In this document: positions 5,832 to 12,399 of the stretch, piece after piece
How the letters are laid out: each line of letters opens with the position of its first letter
Numbering within the stretch: position 1 is the stretch's first letter
Assembly: GCA_964357355.1 (NCBI GenBank)
Contig: CAYHKY010000039.1
Location: 1 to 13,566, forward strand
Direction: 5' to 3'
DNA length: 13,566 nucleotides
Source of the DNA: CAYHKY01 sp964357355
Lineage (GTDB): Bacteria > Patescibacteriota > Microgenomatia > UBA10105
Translations under genes and position numbers: made by a program
The notes under the pieces: generated by a model
The model's database searches: none
Told to the model about the DNA's origin: nothing
The model's input: the letters and a program-made list of their open reading frames with translations, nothing else

Positions 5832-6263
5832 TTATTTCTTTTCCGTAGCTGTAGGTTTAGCTGCTACTGTTCCTGTATCTAATTTTACCCTGTCATCTTT
5901 TTTCATAGCCCCTATGGTCATACGTTTACCCCTTTTGGTACGGGCATTGGAACGAGTTCTTTGTCCTCGAACCGGTAATTTTTTAAGATGCCTGATCCCC
6001 CGATATGTCCCGATCTCCCGCAAGCGCTTAATATTATCCTGAATTTCCCGCCGTAAATCTCCTTCAACTTTGAAATTTTTCTCGATGATTTTTTGTAAAC
6101 GATTAACTTCTTCCTCTGATAAATTTTTAACCCGCTTAGATCCTTCAACTTCCGCTTCCTTTAAAACACGGACTACATTTGATCTACCCACACCATAAAT
6201 GTAGGTCAGTGCTATATCTGTACGTTTCGCTAGTGGTAAATCTACTCCAGCTATTCGAGCCAT
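5832..6263 (-). CDS. rpsM: 30S ribosomal protein S13
   Basis: S13 is in the small subunit head and forms bridges to the large subunit; its basic tail approaches the P-site tRNA. The N-terminus MARIAGVDLP and the helix-hairpin-helix region YIYGVGRSNVVRVL (about 21-34) are typical, as are YRGIRH (about 87-92) and PVRGQRTRSNART (97-109). At 143 residues it is longer than the usual 118-125; the extra is a Lys/Thr/Ala-rich C-terminal tail after about residue 122. There is no SD. A repeat-rich leader of 61 nt separates it from rpmJ. Confidence 0.98.
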   Translation of the reverse strand: MARIAGVDLPLAKRTDIALTYIYGVGRSNVVRVLKEAEVEGSKRVKNLSEEEVNRLQKIIEKNFKVEGDLRREIQDNIKRLREIGTYRGIRHLKKLPVRGQRTRSNARTKRGKRMTIGAMKKDDRVKLDTGTVAAKPTATEKK

Positions 6264-6269
6264 ATTATT

Positions 6270-6323
6270 AGTTGTAAATTATAAGTTGTAAGTTATTAAC
6301 TAACCATTTACAACCTACAACTT
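6270..6323 (-). promoter_or_regulatory. Interleaved inverted repeats in the rpsM leader
   Basis: Reading the minus strand, four arms occur in order: AAGTTGTA (6323-6316), GTTGTAAAT (6314-6306), TACAACTT (6290-6283) and ATTTACAAC (6279-6271). Arm 1 pairs with arm 3 (8 bp) and arm 2 with arm 4 (9 bp), which is a pseudoknot topology. Arms 1 with 4 and 2 with 3 (7 bp each) give a nested hairpin instead. The palindrome AGTTATTAACT lies in the centre. A perfect TATAAT (6283-6278) also falls here, 14 nt before the rpsM ATG, but with a poor -35 (TGGTTA). It may be a leader control element, a promoter or a small interspersed repeat. Confidence 0.5.
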
Positions 6324-6324
6324 T

Positions 6325-6438
6325 TTACCCTTGTCTTTGTTTATGTTTAGGATTTTCACAAATAACACGAACTATCCCTTTTCGTTTGACTATTTTACAT
6401 TTTCGACAACGGACTTTGACAGATGCATCTACTTTCAT
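6325..6438 (-). CDS. rpmJ: 50S ribosomal protein L36
   Basis: This is a 37-residue zinc-ribbon protein of the large subunit. The translation starts MKVDASVKVRCRKCKIVK and ends KHKQRQG. The zinc ligands C11, C14, C27 and H32 are all present, so this is the zinc-binding form. It lies in its classical place between infA (12 nt upstream) and rpsM. Neither a SD nor another start is present, but the match over the full length of the family makes the start secure. Confidence 0.96.
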   Translation of the reverse strand: MKVDASVKVRCRKCKIVKRKGIVRVICENPKHKQRQG

Positions 6439-6450
6439 AGTTTAAAAACG

Positions 6451-6669
6451 TCATTTTAACCGATATGTTATTCTGCCTTTAGTCAAGTCGTATGGAGTCA
6501 TTTCCATCTTCACTCTGTCTCCGGGAAGAATCTTGATAAAATTCAAGCGCATCTTACCAGATAGATGACAAAGAATAAGTCTGCCGTCAGGTAACTTCGC
6601 CCGAAACAGTGTATTTGGCAAGGTTTCAGTTACTATTCCCTCAACTTCAAATGTTCCTTGATGCACCAT
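6451..6669 (-). CDS. infA: Translation initiation factor IF-1
   Basis: IF-1 blocks the A site during initiation. From the ATG at 6669 the protein has 72 residues, exactly the family length, and forms a single OB fold. Landmarks are FEVEGIVTETLPNTLFRAKL, then HLSGKMRLNFIKILPGDRV, and the terminal SPYDLT-type motif (here TPYDLTKGRITYRLK). The frame opens 12 codons earlier at a TTG (6705), but that would add nonhomologous residues and lies within the likely start-point region of the promoter. There is no SD; a stable hairpin (6675-6698) ends 5 nt before the ATG. Its stop is TGA. Confidence 0.97.
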   Translation of the reverse strand: MVHQGTFEVEGIVTETLPNTLFRAKLPDGRLILCHLSGKMRLNFIKILPGDRVKMEMTPYDLTKGRITYRLK

Positions 6670-6674
6670 ATAAT

Positions 6675-6698
6675 AAAGGCGCACACATTCGCGCCCTT
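6675..6698 (-). promoter_or_regulatory. 5' hairpin in the infA leader
   Basis: AAGGGCGC (6698-6691) and GCGCCTTT (6682-6675) form an 8-bp stem with one G-U pair around the loop GAATGTGT. It stands where an SD would be expected, 5 nt from the infA AUG, and would be close to the 5' end of an mRNA started at the promoter 6708-6736. Possible roles are mRNA stabilisation or control of ribosome access. Confidence 0.55.
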
Positions 6699-6707
6699 GA
6701 GGCAATT

Positions 6708-6736
6708 ATTTTACCTTAAAGTGAGCTTGCGGTCAA
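6708..6736 (-). promoter_or_regulatory. Sigma-70-type promoter for infA and the alpha-operon genes
   Basis: On the minus strand TTGACC (6736-6731) and TAAAAT (6713-6708) are spaced by 17 nt; each is one base from consensus. The -35 lies in the last codons of map and the -10 just past its stop. Transcription would begin around 6698-6703, directly at the infA hairpin. It could drive infA-rpmJ-rpsM-rpsK-rpsD-rpoA-rplQ-rplM-rpsI separately from the upstream genes. Confidence 0.6.
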
Positions 6737-7489
6737 TATACTAGGTTCGTTTTGGGTGATTAATACCGTCTGTTCAAATAATCCAGACAGACTACCATCT
6801 GCAGTTACGAGCGTCCATCCATCATTATTCTTATATACTATGTCCGGCTTACCCTTATTGTAAATGACTTCAATAGCCAACACCATCCCTTTAAAAAGGG
6901 GAGGGGTCTTTTCAATCCGTTTTGTGAGAACTCCAGGAACCTGAGGCGGTTCATGAAGATTGCTCCCTACACCATGCCCCACCAGACTTCTAACCACACT
7001 GTATCCTGCTCCTTCAATAGTCGTTTGAATTGCTTGTGAAATATGGCCGATCCTGTTTCCCGGTTTTGCCTGACTTATAGCTTTATCAAGGGCCTCTTCC
7101 CCGACTTGCAAAAATTTTTCTTTTTCACGGCTTCTTTCTTCCTGCCTGCTGCCAACTAACTTCGACCAGCTGGTATCTGTATGAAATCCCTGATAAAAAA
7201 GCCCCACATCCAACCCCACTGCGTCTCCTTCATTAAATGGTTTATCCGTCGGTATCCCGTGTACTACACCATCGTTGACGGAAATACAGGTAGCCCATTG
7301 ATAATCTCCCACTGTTACAAATGACGGCGATCCTCCTGCTTCAGCGATTAATTTTTTGGCCAAATTATCAATTTGTAAAGGTACGGAACCCGGCTTTAAT
7401 TCTTTCAACAAACGGTCCCGAATCTTTGCCAACTTCTTACCCCCATCACGCATCACTTCGATTTCGCTGGCAGTTTTAATATGTGTCAT
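6716..7489 (-). CDS. map: Methionine aminopeptidase, type I
   Basis: Removes the N-terminal methionine from nascent proteins in the cytosol, using two metal ions. The 257-residue pita-bread protein has the five expected ligands: D94 (GLDVG), D105 (HTDTS), H162 (GHGVG), E197 (AIEV) and E229 (LFEQT). H77 (VVHGIP) and H169 (LHEPP) match the catalytic histidines. Two local differences from the common pattern are AIEV in place of TIEP after the E197 ligand, and HTDTS in place of HGDTS. There is no N-terminal zinc-finger extension, and no insert marking type II. Its ATG overlaps the preceding kinase stop by 4 nt. The downstream infA promoter begins inside its last codons. Confidence 0.96.
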   Translation of the reverse strand: MTHIKTASEIEVMRDGGKKLAKIRDRLLKELKPGSVPLQIDNLAKKLIAEAGGSPSFVTVGDYQWATCISVNDGVVHGIPTDKPFNEGDAVGLDVGLFYQGFHTDTSWSKLVGSRQEERSREKEKFLQVGEEALDKAISQAKPGNRIGHISQAIQTTIEGAGYSVVRSLVGHGVGSNLHEPPQVPGVLTKRIEKTPPLFKGMVLAIEVIYNKGKPDIVYKNNDGWTLVTADGSLSGLFEQTVLITQNEPSILTASSL

Positions 7490-8037
7490 AGTTCTGCCAA
7501 AAATATCTTCAACGAATTTTCAAGACTATCTTTGTCACCTTCATTAAGAACTAATCTATCTGCTATTGCGATAGGTCCGCCTTTGTTAAGATTTTCCAAT
7601 TCTGCAAAATCCCGTATTCTTGCTTCATCAGACGCTAGAGGCCTTACTTCTCTGGTTCGTAATCGTTCATATCTGATTTCAGGAGAAGCGTAAATACAAA
7701 GAAGTTTTAATTGTGGGAATTTACCAATCAAGTAAATATATTCCTCCCAGGAGTATAAACCATCAAGTACTACGATATGGTGACTTGTCAAGGCGTCTCT
7801 TACTCGCGGTTCAATTTTAATAGCCATTGCAGCCATACCGAGCTCTTGTCTGATTTTTTCCCTATACCACCGTTCATTTTTTTCGGTCCGTTCAAGTCCG
7901 TGTTCTTTTAAACCTATATCTGTTTGATCACCAAAACGCAAAATGGGTATTCCTTGATTTTTAAAGAACTCTGCCGCGGAACTTTTCCCGGCTCCGGGCA
8001 TTCCCACTATAGCCAATATTTTTTGTTCATTTTCCAT
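7486..8037 (-). CDS. P-loop kinase, UPF0200/dephospho-CoA-kinase-like
   Basis: A 183-residue P-loop NTPase. The Walker A is G12-M-P-G-A-G-K-S19. GIPILRFGDQ follows, where NMP-kinase-fold proteins bind their acceptor. VVLDGLYSWEE (about 89-99) is the second acidic strand, SPEIRYERLRTRE (118-130) resembles a LID arginine segment, and RDFAEL (142-147) with AIADRLVLNEG (157-167) resembles the C-terminal signature of the archaeal UPF0200 family. That family is related by fold to dephospho-CoA kinase and adenylate kinase, but its substrate is not something I can state. It abuts adk with no gap and overlaps map by 4 nt, so it is firmly inside the operon. The classical order has no gene here. Alternative call: a generic AAA or nucleoside monophosphate kinase-like protein. 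Confidence 0.75.
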   Translation of the reverse strand: MENEQKILAIVGMPGAGKSSAAEFFKNQGIPILRFGDQTDIGLKEHGLERTEKNERWYREKIRQELGMAAMAIKIEPRVRDALTSHHIVVLDGLYSWEEYIYLIGKFPQLKLLCIYASPEIRYERLRTREVRPLASDEARIRDFAELENLNKGGPIAIADRLVLNEGDKDSLENSLKIFLAEL

Positions 8038-8583
8038 TTACCTGACTCCCAATCCTTCTAGAATTTGTCTTGTCACTTCTTCAATATTTTTCTCTCCGTC
8101 AACTTCCAGAAGCGAACCTTTTGTACGATAAAATTCGAGAACCGGCTCGGTCACGTCATGAAATAGCTGGATCCGTTTGCGGATTGCTCCAAGCGTATTA
8201 TCTTCTCTGACTCCTTCCTCTATCCGTCCGGAGAGCCGCCACAAAGCCTCTTTATCAGAAACTTTCAGATAAATCACTTTTTCTACTCCGTTGGTGAACT
8301 TTTCGGCCTGGGGAACAGTTCTTGGGAATCCATCTAAAATATATCCATTTTTGTATTCTGCTTTTGCCAAATACTCTTCAATAATAGGAATTGCTTTTTC
8401 ATCTGGAATCAAATACCCGGCATTTAATGTTTCCTTGACATACCTGCCCCATTGAGTTTTTTCTTTAGACATTTCCCGGAAAATATGCCCTGAAGAAAGA
8501 TAGGGAATCCCCTGCTTCTCGGACAATATATTACCCTGAGTTGACTTACCTGACCCCTGTATTCCGATAAGAATAAGTTTCAT
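8038..8583 (-). CDS. adk: Adenylate kinase (short, LID-less form)
   Basis: Interconverts ATP + AMP and 2 ADP. The 181-residue protein has a P-loop G7-I-Q-G-S-G-K-S-T15, unlike the usual GPPGAGKGT. The AMP-site motif DGFPRT is at 84-89. R120, R126-E-D128 and R135 fit the arginines of short-form kinases. The LID domain of about 30-40 residues is missing, with GRIEEGVREDN in its place, which is common in short bacterial forms. GAGG-type SD (GAGG, 7 nt) precedes the ATG, which overlaps the secY stop by 4 nt (ATGA). Position after secY matches the classical spc order. Because of the altered P-loop, another NMP-kinase specificity cannot be excluded. Confidence 0.9.
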   Translation of the reverse strand: MKLILIGIQGSGKSTQGNILSEKQGIPYLSSGHIFREMSKEKTQWGRYVKETLNAGYLIPDEKAIPIIEEYLAKAEYKNGYILDGFPRTVPQAEKFTNGVEKVIYLKVSDKEALWRLSGRIEEGVREDNTLGAIRKRIQLFHDVTEPVLEFYRTKGSLLEVDGEKNIEEVTRQILEGLGVR

Positions 8584-9863
8584 AAAAATCCCTCGTAATT
8601 ACGCATCATGAGTTGGGCTTCCAACGCCTTGGTAGTTTCCAATATAACTGAAACAACAATTAATACTCCGGTTCCTCCCAGAAGTAAGGTCGTTATGCCT
8701 GTTGCATAACGGGCAACTGAAGGTAATATTGCCAATAGTCCCAAAAACATGGCTCCAGCCAACGTCAGACGATTGAGTATATACTGTAAATAATCTGAAG
8801 TTGCCTTTCCCGGTCTGATTCCAGGAATAAAACCCCCGTGTTTTTGTATCTCTTCGGCAATTTTTTGCGGATTAAATGTAACTGCTGTATAAAAATAGGT
8901 AAAACCAACTACCAGTAAAAAATAGAGCACATTGTAAAGAATTCCATTTGGATTAAATGTCCCGGTCAAGAATTGCCCAATAGGCATAAGATTAGGCTGA
9001 TTTGACTGTGCTAACATCTGTCCGATGATCTGAGGCAATAAAACCAGAGATACGGCAAAGATGATCGGGATCACGCCTGCCTGGTTGATTCTAAGCGGCA
9101 AATAACTGGAATTTCCTCCATACATACGATTCCCTCTGATGCGTTTGGCATATTGTACCGGTATTTGCCTGACTGCTTCATTCACAATCACGATACCCGC
9201 TATCACTACCAGGGCCAGCACCCCAAAAATGAGAAAATTGGTTATTGTTTCATTTGTAACAACCGTAGCAGTTTGACCAAAAGTAACCGGAATCCTACCA
9301 ACTATACCTGCGAATATGAGCAAACTAATTCCATTGCCCACACCCCGTTCGGTAATCAGCTCTCCTAACCACATCAGAAATAAAGTACCTGCAGTCATCG
9401 TCGTGACCATTGCTACCAGAGCAAGCGGCGAGAATACGTCAACAATCTGTTGATTTTTCAGAAGCGCATACATTCCGACTGACTGAAACATTGCCAATGG
9501 TACAGCTAACATCCGGGTGAATTGGTTGATTTTTTGTCTGCCGTACTCACCTTCTTTGGACAACTCTTCAAGTTTGGGAAATATCATTGTCAGAAGCTGA
9601 AGTATGATTGAGGCATTAATATAAGGATTCAATCCCAATGCCATAACGGAGAAATTAACTAGTGTTCCACCGGAGAAAATATCGAGTAATCCCAAAAACT
9701 GGCTGCTCTTAAAAAGTTGGGCTAATCTTTCTGTATCAACACCCGGAATTGGCACGTGTGCAAATATTCTAAAAACAATAAAAATTCCTAGTGTAAAAAG
9801 AAGCTTATTCCTAAGTTCGGGGGTTTTAAAACTCGCAATGAGGGGAGTTAAAATGGATGACAT
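8580..9863 (-). CDS. secY: Preprotein translocase channel subunit SecY
   Basis: Channel protein of the Sec translocon in the cytoplasmic membrane. The 427-residue protein has ten predicted membrane helices (about 20-36, 72-92, 116-135, 145-167, 177-195, 209-230, 262-282, 308-330, 367-387, 390-410). The plug region follows helix 1 (DIFSGGTLVNFS, about 61-72). GVGNGISLLIF (174-184) and LPLRINQAGVIPIIFA (255-270) are family signatures. The cytosolic loops with RIRGNRMYGGN and the helix 8-9 loop with GGFIPGIRPG are where SecA and the ribosome bind in studied homologues. No SD precedes the ATG. An 81-nt gap with an inverted repeat separates it from rplO. Confidence 0.98.
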   Translation of the reverse strand: MSSILTPLIASFKTPELRNKLLFTLGIFIVFRIFAHVPIPGVDTERLAQLFKSSQFLGLLDIFSGGTLVNFSVMALGLNPYINASIILQLLTMIFPKLEELSKEGEYGRQKINQFTRMLAVPLAMFQSVGMYALLKNQQIVDVFSPLALVAMVTTMTAGTLFLMWLGELITERGVGNGISLLIFAGIVGRIPVTFGQTATVVTNETITNFLIFGVLALVVIAGIVIVNEAVRQIPVQYAKRIRGNRMYGGNSSYLPLRINQAGVIPIIFAVSLVLLPQIIGQMLAQSNQPNLMPIGQFLTGTFNPNGILYNVLYFLLVVGFTYFYTAVTFNPQKIAEEIQKHGGFIPGIRPGKATSDYLQYILNRLTLAGAMFLGLLAILPSVARYATGITTLLLGGTGVLIVVSVILETTKALEAQLMMRNYEGFL

Positions 9864-9887
9864 ATAAATTAAAGATGTTTTGAAATT

Positions 9888-9932
9888 TAGAACTTAGATT
9901 TTTGTTATTAATCGTTTCTAATCTAAGAACTA
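9888..9932. repeat. Inverted repeat between rplO and secY
   Basis: TAGAACTTAGATT (9888-9900) and AATCTAAGAACTA (9920-9932) form an 8-bp arm (CTTAGATT/AATCTAAG), a 2-nt mismatch and 3 outer pairs around a 19-nt AT-rich loop. It occupies much of the 81-nt gap (9864-9944), unusually large for this cluster. Neither flank has a U tract, so it is more likely an mRNA processing/leader hairpin or a small interspersed palindrome than a terminator. Confidence 0.45.
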
Positions 9933-9944
9933 TGAACAAATCCT

Positions 9945-10382
9945 CTAAGCTTCTATTTTCCCTCCTGCTTTCTCAACTTTAACTCGAGCACTCTTGGAAA
10001 TCGGCAGTTTGATAATTAGTGGTTGTGAAAGTTCACCGTCTCCTAAAATTTTGATTGGAAAAGCTGCTACATCAGAAGCAAGAATATGAACTTTAACGAG
10101 TAGAGCAGCATCTACTATCGAATTTGCCGGTAATTTCGCCAACATTTTGAGATTGACTACTAATGATTTTTCACCCCTAGGTCTATTTTTTCCTCTTCCA
10201 CGATATAAAGGTAAGCGTTTATACAAAGGTAATTGGCCGCCTTCAAAACCAGCCCTAATTCTTCCGCGAGCTCGTTGTCCTTTAGTACCGCGGCCAGCAG
10301 TTTTACCCCGACCGCTACCGCTTCCCCGGCCGACCCGGCGTTTTGATTTTTCCTGAACACCTTTTAGTGTGTGTAATTTCAT
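9945..10382 (-). CDS. rplO: 50S ribosomal protein L15
   Basis: L15 binds 23S rRNA late in large-subunit assembly. The 145-residue length is normal. The glycine- and arginine-rich N-terminal arm RRVGRGSGSGRGKTAGRGTK (15-34) is the family hallmark, followed by GFEGGQLPLYKRLPLYRG (about 45-62). The globular C-terminal half contains ILGDGELSQPLIIK and ends with the VEKAGGKIE motif. The ATG overlaps the rpsE stop by 4 nt, leaving no room for rpmD (L30), which is found at this point in most bacteria. No SD is present. Confidence 0.97.
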   Translation of the reverse strand: MKLHTLKGVQEKSKRRVGRGSGSGRGKTAGRGTKGQRARGRIRAGFEGGQLPLYKRLPLYRGRGKNRPRGEKSLVVNLKMLAKLPANSIVDAALLVKVHILASDVAAFPIKILGDGELSQPLIIKLPISKSARVKVEKAGGKIEA

Positions 10383-10858
10383 ACTACTTTTACTTGTGTA
10401 ACAGTTCTTAATTTTTGCAGTGCTGCAAGAGTTGCATATACATTGGAAGCCTGATTCTTACTTCCTAACCGCTTGGAGACAATATCACGAATCCCCGCAG
10501 CTTCCACGACAGCACGTACCGCTCCACCAGCAATGACTCCGGTACCAGGAGGCGCCGGCTTAATAAGCACCTTGGCTGCCCCAAGCTTAATGTACACTTC
10601 ATGTGGAATAGTGGTACCGCGCATCGGGACTATTATCAGATGTTTTTTGGCGTAGGAAAGGGCTTTTTGTATCGCTGAGGCTACATCCGGCGCTTTACCT
10701 AGTCCAACTCCCACACGACCTTTTTTATCACCCACTACCATTAACACTGAGAAACCGATACGGTTTCCGCCTTTTGTTTTTTTTGAAACACGGTTGATTT
10801 GGACTACCTTTTCCTCAAACTCTTTGACTTCATTTCGTTGATTTCTTGGTCTAAACAT
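10379..10858 (-). CDS. rpsE: 30S ribosomal protein S5
   Basis: S5 lies near the decoding centre and mRNA entry. The 159-residue protein has the N-terminal double-strand-RNA-binding-like domain (FEEKVVQINRVSKKTKGG, about 14-31; VVGDKKGRVGVGLGKAPDV). The C-terminal domain follows with PAPPGTGVIAGGAVRAVVE (about 102-120) and GSKNQASNVYATLAAL (133-148). All are in register with the family, and length is typical. No SD is evident. It starts 18 nt after rplR and overlaps rplO by 4 nt. Confidence 0.98.
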   Translation of the reverse strand: MFRPRNQRNEVKEFEEKVVQINRVSKKTKGGNRIGFSVLMVVGDKKGRVGVGLGKAPDVASAIQKALSYAKKHLIIVPMRGTTIPHEVYIKLGAAKVLIKPAPPGTGVIAGGAVRAVVEAAGIRDIVSKRLGSKNQASNVYATLAALQKLRTVTQVKVV

Positions 10859-10876
10859 ATATATTTATCCAGAAAT

Positions 10877-11227
10877 TTAAAATTTCAGGCCTCCTTCACG
10901 CAATCCTTCTGCCAGTGCTTTAACTCGTCCATGATAGGCATATCCACTTCTATCAAATACTACTGCACTAATCTTTTTCTCTTTGGCTTGTGAGGCCAAT
11001 AATTTACCAAATTCGAGTGCCCGTTTTACTTTGTTAGTTTTCACATCTGATTTACCAAGATCCGCAACACCTAACAATGTAACCTGCGCACTATCGTCAA
11101 TAAATTGCACAAACATACCCTTGTTAGAACGGAATACTGCTACTCTCGGACGTGCATTTGTACCTATAATACGAGTTCGAATTCGTGTTTTTCGCTTAAT
11201 TCGGCGTCGAATTTTTGAATGTTGCAT
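10877..11227 (-). CDS. rplR: 50S ribosomal protein L18
   Basis: L18 binds 5S rRNA together with L5. Starting at the ATG at 11227 the protein has 116 residues, the family length, with the basic N-terminus MQHSKIRRRIKRKTRIRTRI. RPRVAVFRSNKGMFVQFIDD (27-46) is the first conserved block, and DRSGYAYHGRVKALAEGLRE near the C-terminus, ending GGLKF, the second. The frame is open for 39 more codons, but these run inside rplF and carry no homology, so the internal ATG is preferred. The gap after rplF is 10 nt and there is only a weak purine stretch (AAGAAAGA) before the ATG. Confidence 0.96.
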   Translation of the reverse strand: MQHSKIRRRIKRKTRIRTRIIGTNARPRVAVFRSNKGMFVQFIDDSAQVTLLGVADLGKSDVKTNKVKRALEFGKLLASQAKEKKISAVVFDRSGYAYHGRVKALAEGLREGGLKF

Positions 11228-11237
11228 ATATTCTTTC

Positions 11238-11786
11238 TTAGGCGGCAGCTCCAGTTGCTTTGACTGCTTTGCCTGCTTTTTTACGTACAACTTCTCCGCT
11301 ATAACGGATTCCTTTACCCTTGTAAGGTTCAGGTGGTCTGACACTACGTATTTTTGCCGCCATTTCTCCCACCACTTTTTTGTCTATCCCACTAACAGTA
11401 ATTTTAGTATTATCAGCAATGGAAAATGTCGTAAAAGGCGGAGCAACCATTTTGACTGGATGAGTAAAACCAATTGTCAGGGTCAACTCATTACCGCCCC
11501 CTTGAGCTCGATATCCAACTCCCACCAATTCAACTGTTTTTTCCCATCCTTTTGTAACACCCACTACTGCGTTATAGATAAGCGCTCTGGTTAATCCATG
11601 AATGGCTGCAAATGAAACTGAACCTACAGATAAGACTAAGCGCTCGGGAGTAATGGTAGTTGCAATATGCCCGTCAACAGACACAATCAGTGTGCCTTTT
11701 GGTCCCACAACAGAAATTATGTTGTCATCTCGCTTAACTTGAACACCCGCCGGTAAAATAATTGGAGCTTTACCTATTCTAGACAT
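11238..11786 (-). CDS. rplF: 50S ribosomal protein L6
   Basis: L6 binds near the sarcin-ricin loop of 23S rRNA. The 182-residue protein begins MSRIGKAPIILPAGV and contains the two duplicated domains. Signatures are GPKGTL (28-33), KTVELVGVGYRAQ (about 84-96) and the C-terminal block RSVRPPEPYKGKGIRYSGEV (about 147-166). A Lys/Ala-rich tail follows to TGAAA. Its length is usual. It lies 19 nt after rpsH. No SD is present; the leader is AT-rich. Confidence 0.98.
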   Translation of the reverse strand: MSRIGKAPIILPAGVQVKRDDNIISVVGPKGTLIVSVDGHIATTITPERLVLSVGSVSFAAIHGLTRALIYNAVVGVTKGWEKTVELVGVGYRAQGGGNELTLTIGFTHPVKMVAPPFTTFSIADNTKITVSGIDKKVVGEMAAKIRSVRPPEPYKGKGIRYSGEVVRKKAGKAVKATGAAA

Positions 11787-11805
11787 ATAAATGTATATAA
11801 TTTTT

Positions 11806-12192
11806 TTACCAAACTTTTAACAATAATTCTCCGCCAAGATGATCCTTTTTTGCATCAATGTGTGATTTGAGCCCTTTTGGAGTCGACAAAATAAGATGAC
11901 CCAACCCACGGCTTAATTTGGATAGTTCTTTATACCCCACATATCTCCTCAATCCAGGTTTACTGATTCTGGTAATTCCTGAAAATGCAGTTTCTGTTTT
12001 TGGATAAACAAGTGTCATCTTAAATGTATTAGTACCTTCTTTTTGCTCAACTTCCTTGATGTATCCAAGTTTTTTGAGAAGCACTGCAAGTTCAGCTTTT
12101 AACTTACTTGTGGGTACTTCCACAACAGTTAGCTTAGCCATATAGGCGTTTTTAAGCCTGATTGCCATATCTCCAATAGGATCATTTACCAT
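11806..12192 (-). CDS. rpsH: 30S ribosomal protein S8
   Basis: S8 binds 16S rRNA helix 21 and, in E. coli, represses the spc operon by binding a mimic of that helix near rplE. The 128-residue protein opens DPIGDMAIRLKNAYMAK, has the middle IKEVEQKEGTNTFKMTL region, and ends with the family block SKLSRGLGHLILSTPKGL and LGGELLLKVW. It follows rpsN by 8 nt. There is no SD. I did not find an obvious S8-site mimic. Confidence 0.98.
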   Translation of the reverse strand: MVNDPIGDMAIRLKNAYMAKLTVVEVPTSKLKAELAVLLKKLGYIKEVEQKEGTNTFKMTLVYPKTETAFSGITRISKPGLRRYVGYKELSKLSRGLGHLILSTPKGLKSHIDAKKDHLGGELLLKVW

Positions 12193-12200
12193 ACTCTATT

Positions 12201-12386
12201 TTACCAAGAGGCTTTGAGCACTCCTGGCAATTCTCCTTTGTGTGCGCGTTCCCTAAAACATAAACGGCACAATCCAAACTTACGCATGTACGAACGTGCT
12301 CGTCCACACAACGAACATCGATTCCGTGCCCGTACTGCAAATTTTTGAGCTTTTTTAAATTTAACAATATCTGATACTTTTGCCAT
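12201..12386 (-). CDS. rpsN: 30S ribosomal protein S14, zinc-binding type
   Basis: S14 lies in the small subunit head. The 61-residue length and four cysteines C24, C27, C40 and C43 (CSLC and CRLC) identify the short zinc-binding form, rather than the ~100-residue cysteine-free form of E. coli. RARNRC and YMRKFGLCRLCFRE are typical, and the protein ends GVLKASW. GGAG lies 5 nt before the ATG, a good SD. A 54-nt gap with a palindrome precedes it. Confidence 0.97.
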   Translation of the reverse strand: MAKVSDIVKFKKAQKFAVRARNRCSLCGRARSYMRKFGLCRLCFRERAHKGELPGVLKASW

Positions 12387-12399
12387 AATTACTCCATAA

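Noticed and set aside
6670..6705. TTG start at 6705 for infA
   Set aside because: Adds 12 nonhomologous residues and coincides with the expected transcription start region and the hairpin.
10379..10390. Missed rpmD between rpsE and rplO
   Set aside because: The genes overlap by 4 nt, and no L30-like translation is visible in either neighbour.
11228..11344. Longer rplR start at 11344
   Set aside because: The extra 39 codons overlap rplF and lack L18 homology; ATG 11227 gives the family-typical basic N-terminus.
10983..11594. Plus-strand open frame of 203 codons
   Set aside because: It is antisense to rplR and rplF, which match their families over full length; its translation is Ser/Phe/Cys-rich shadow sequence with no recognisable domain.
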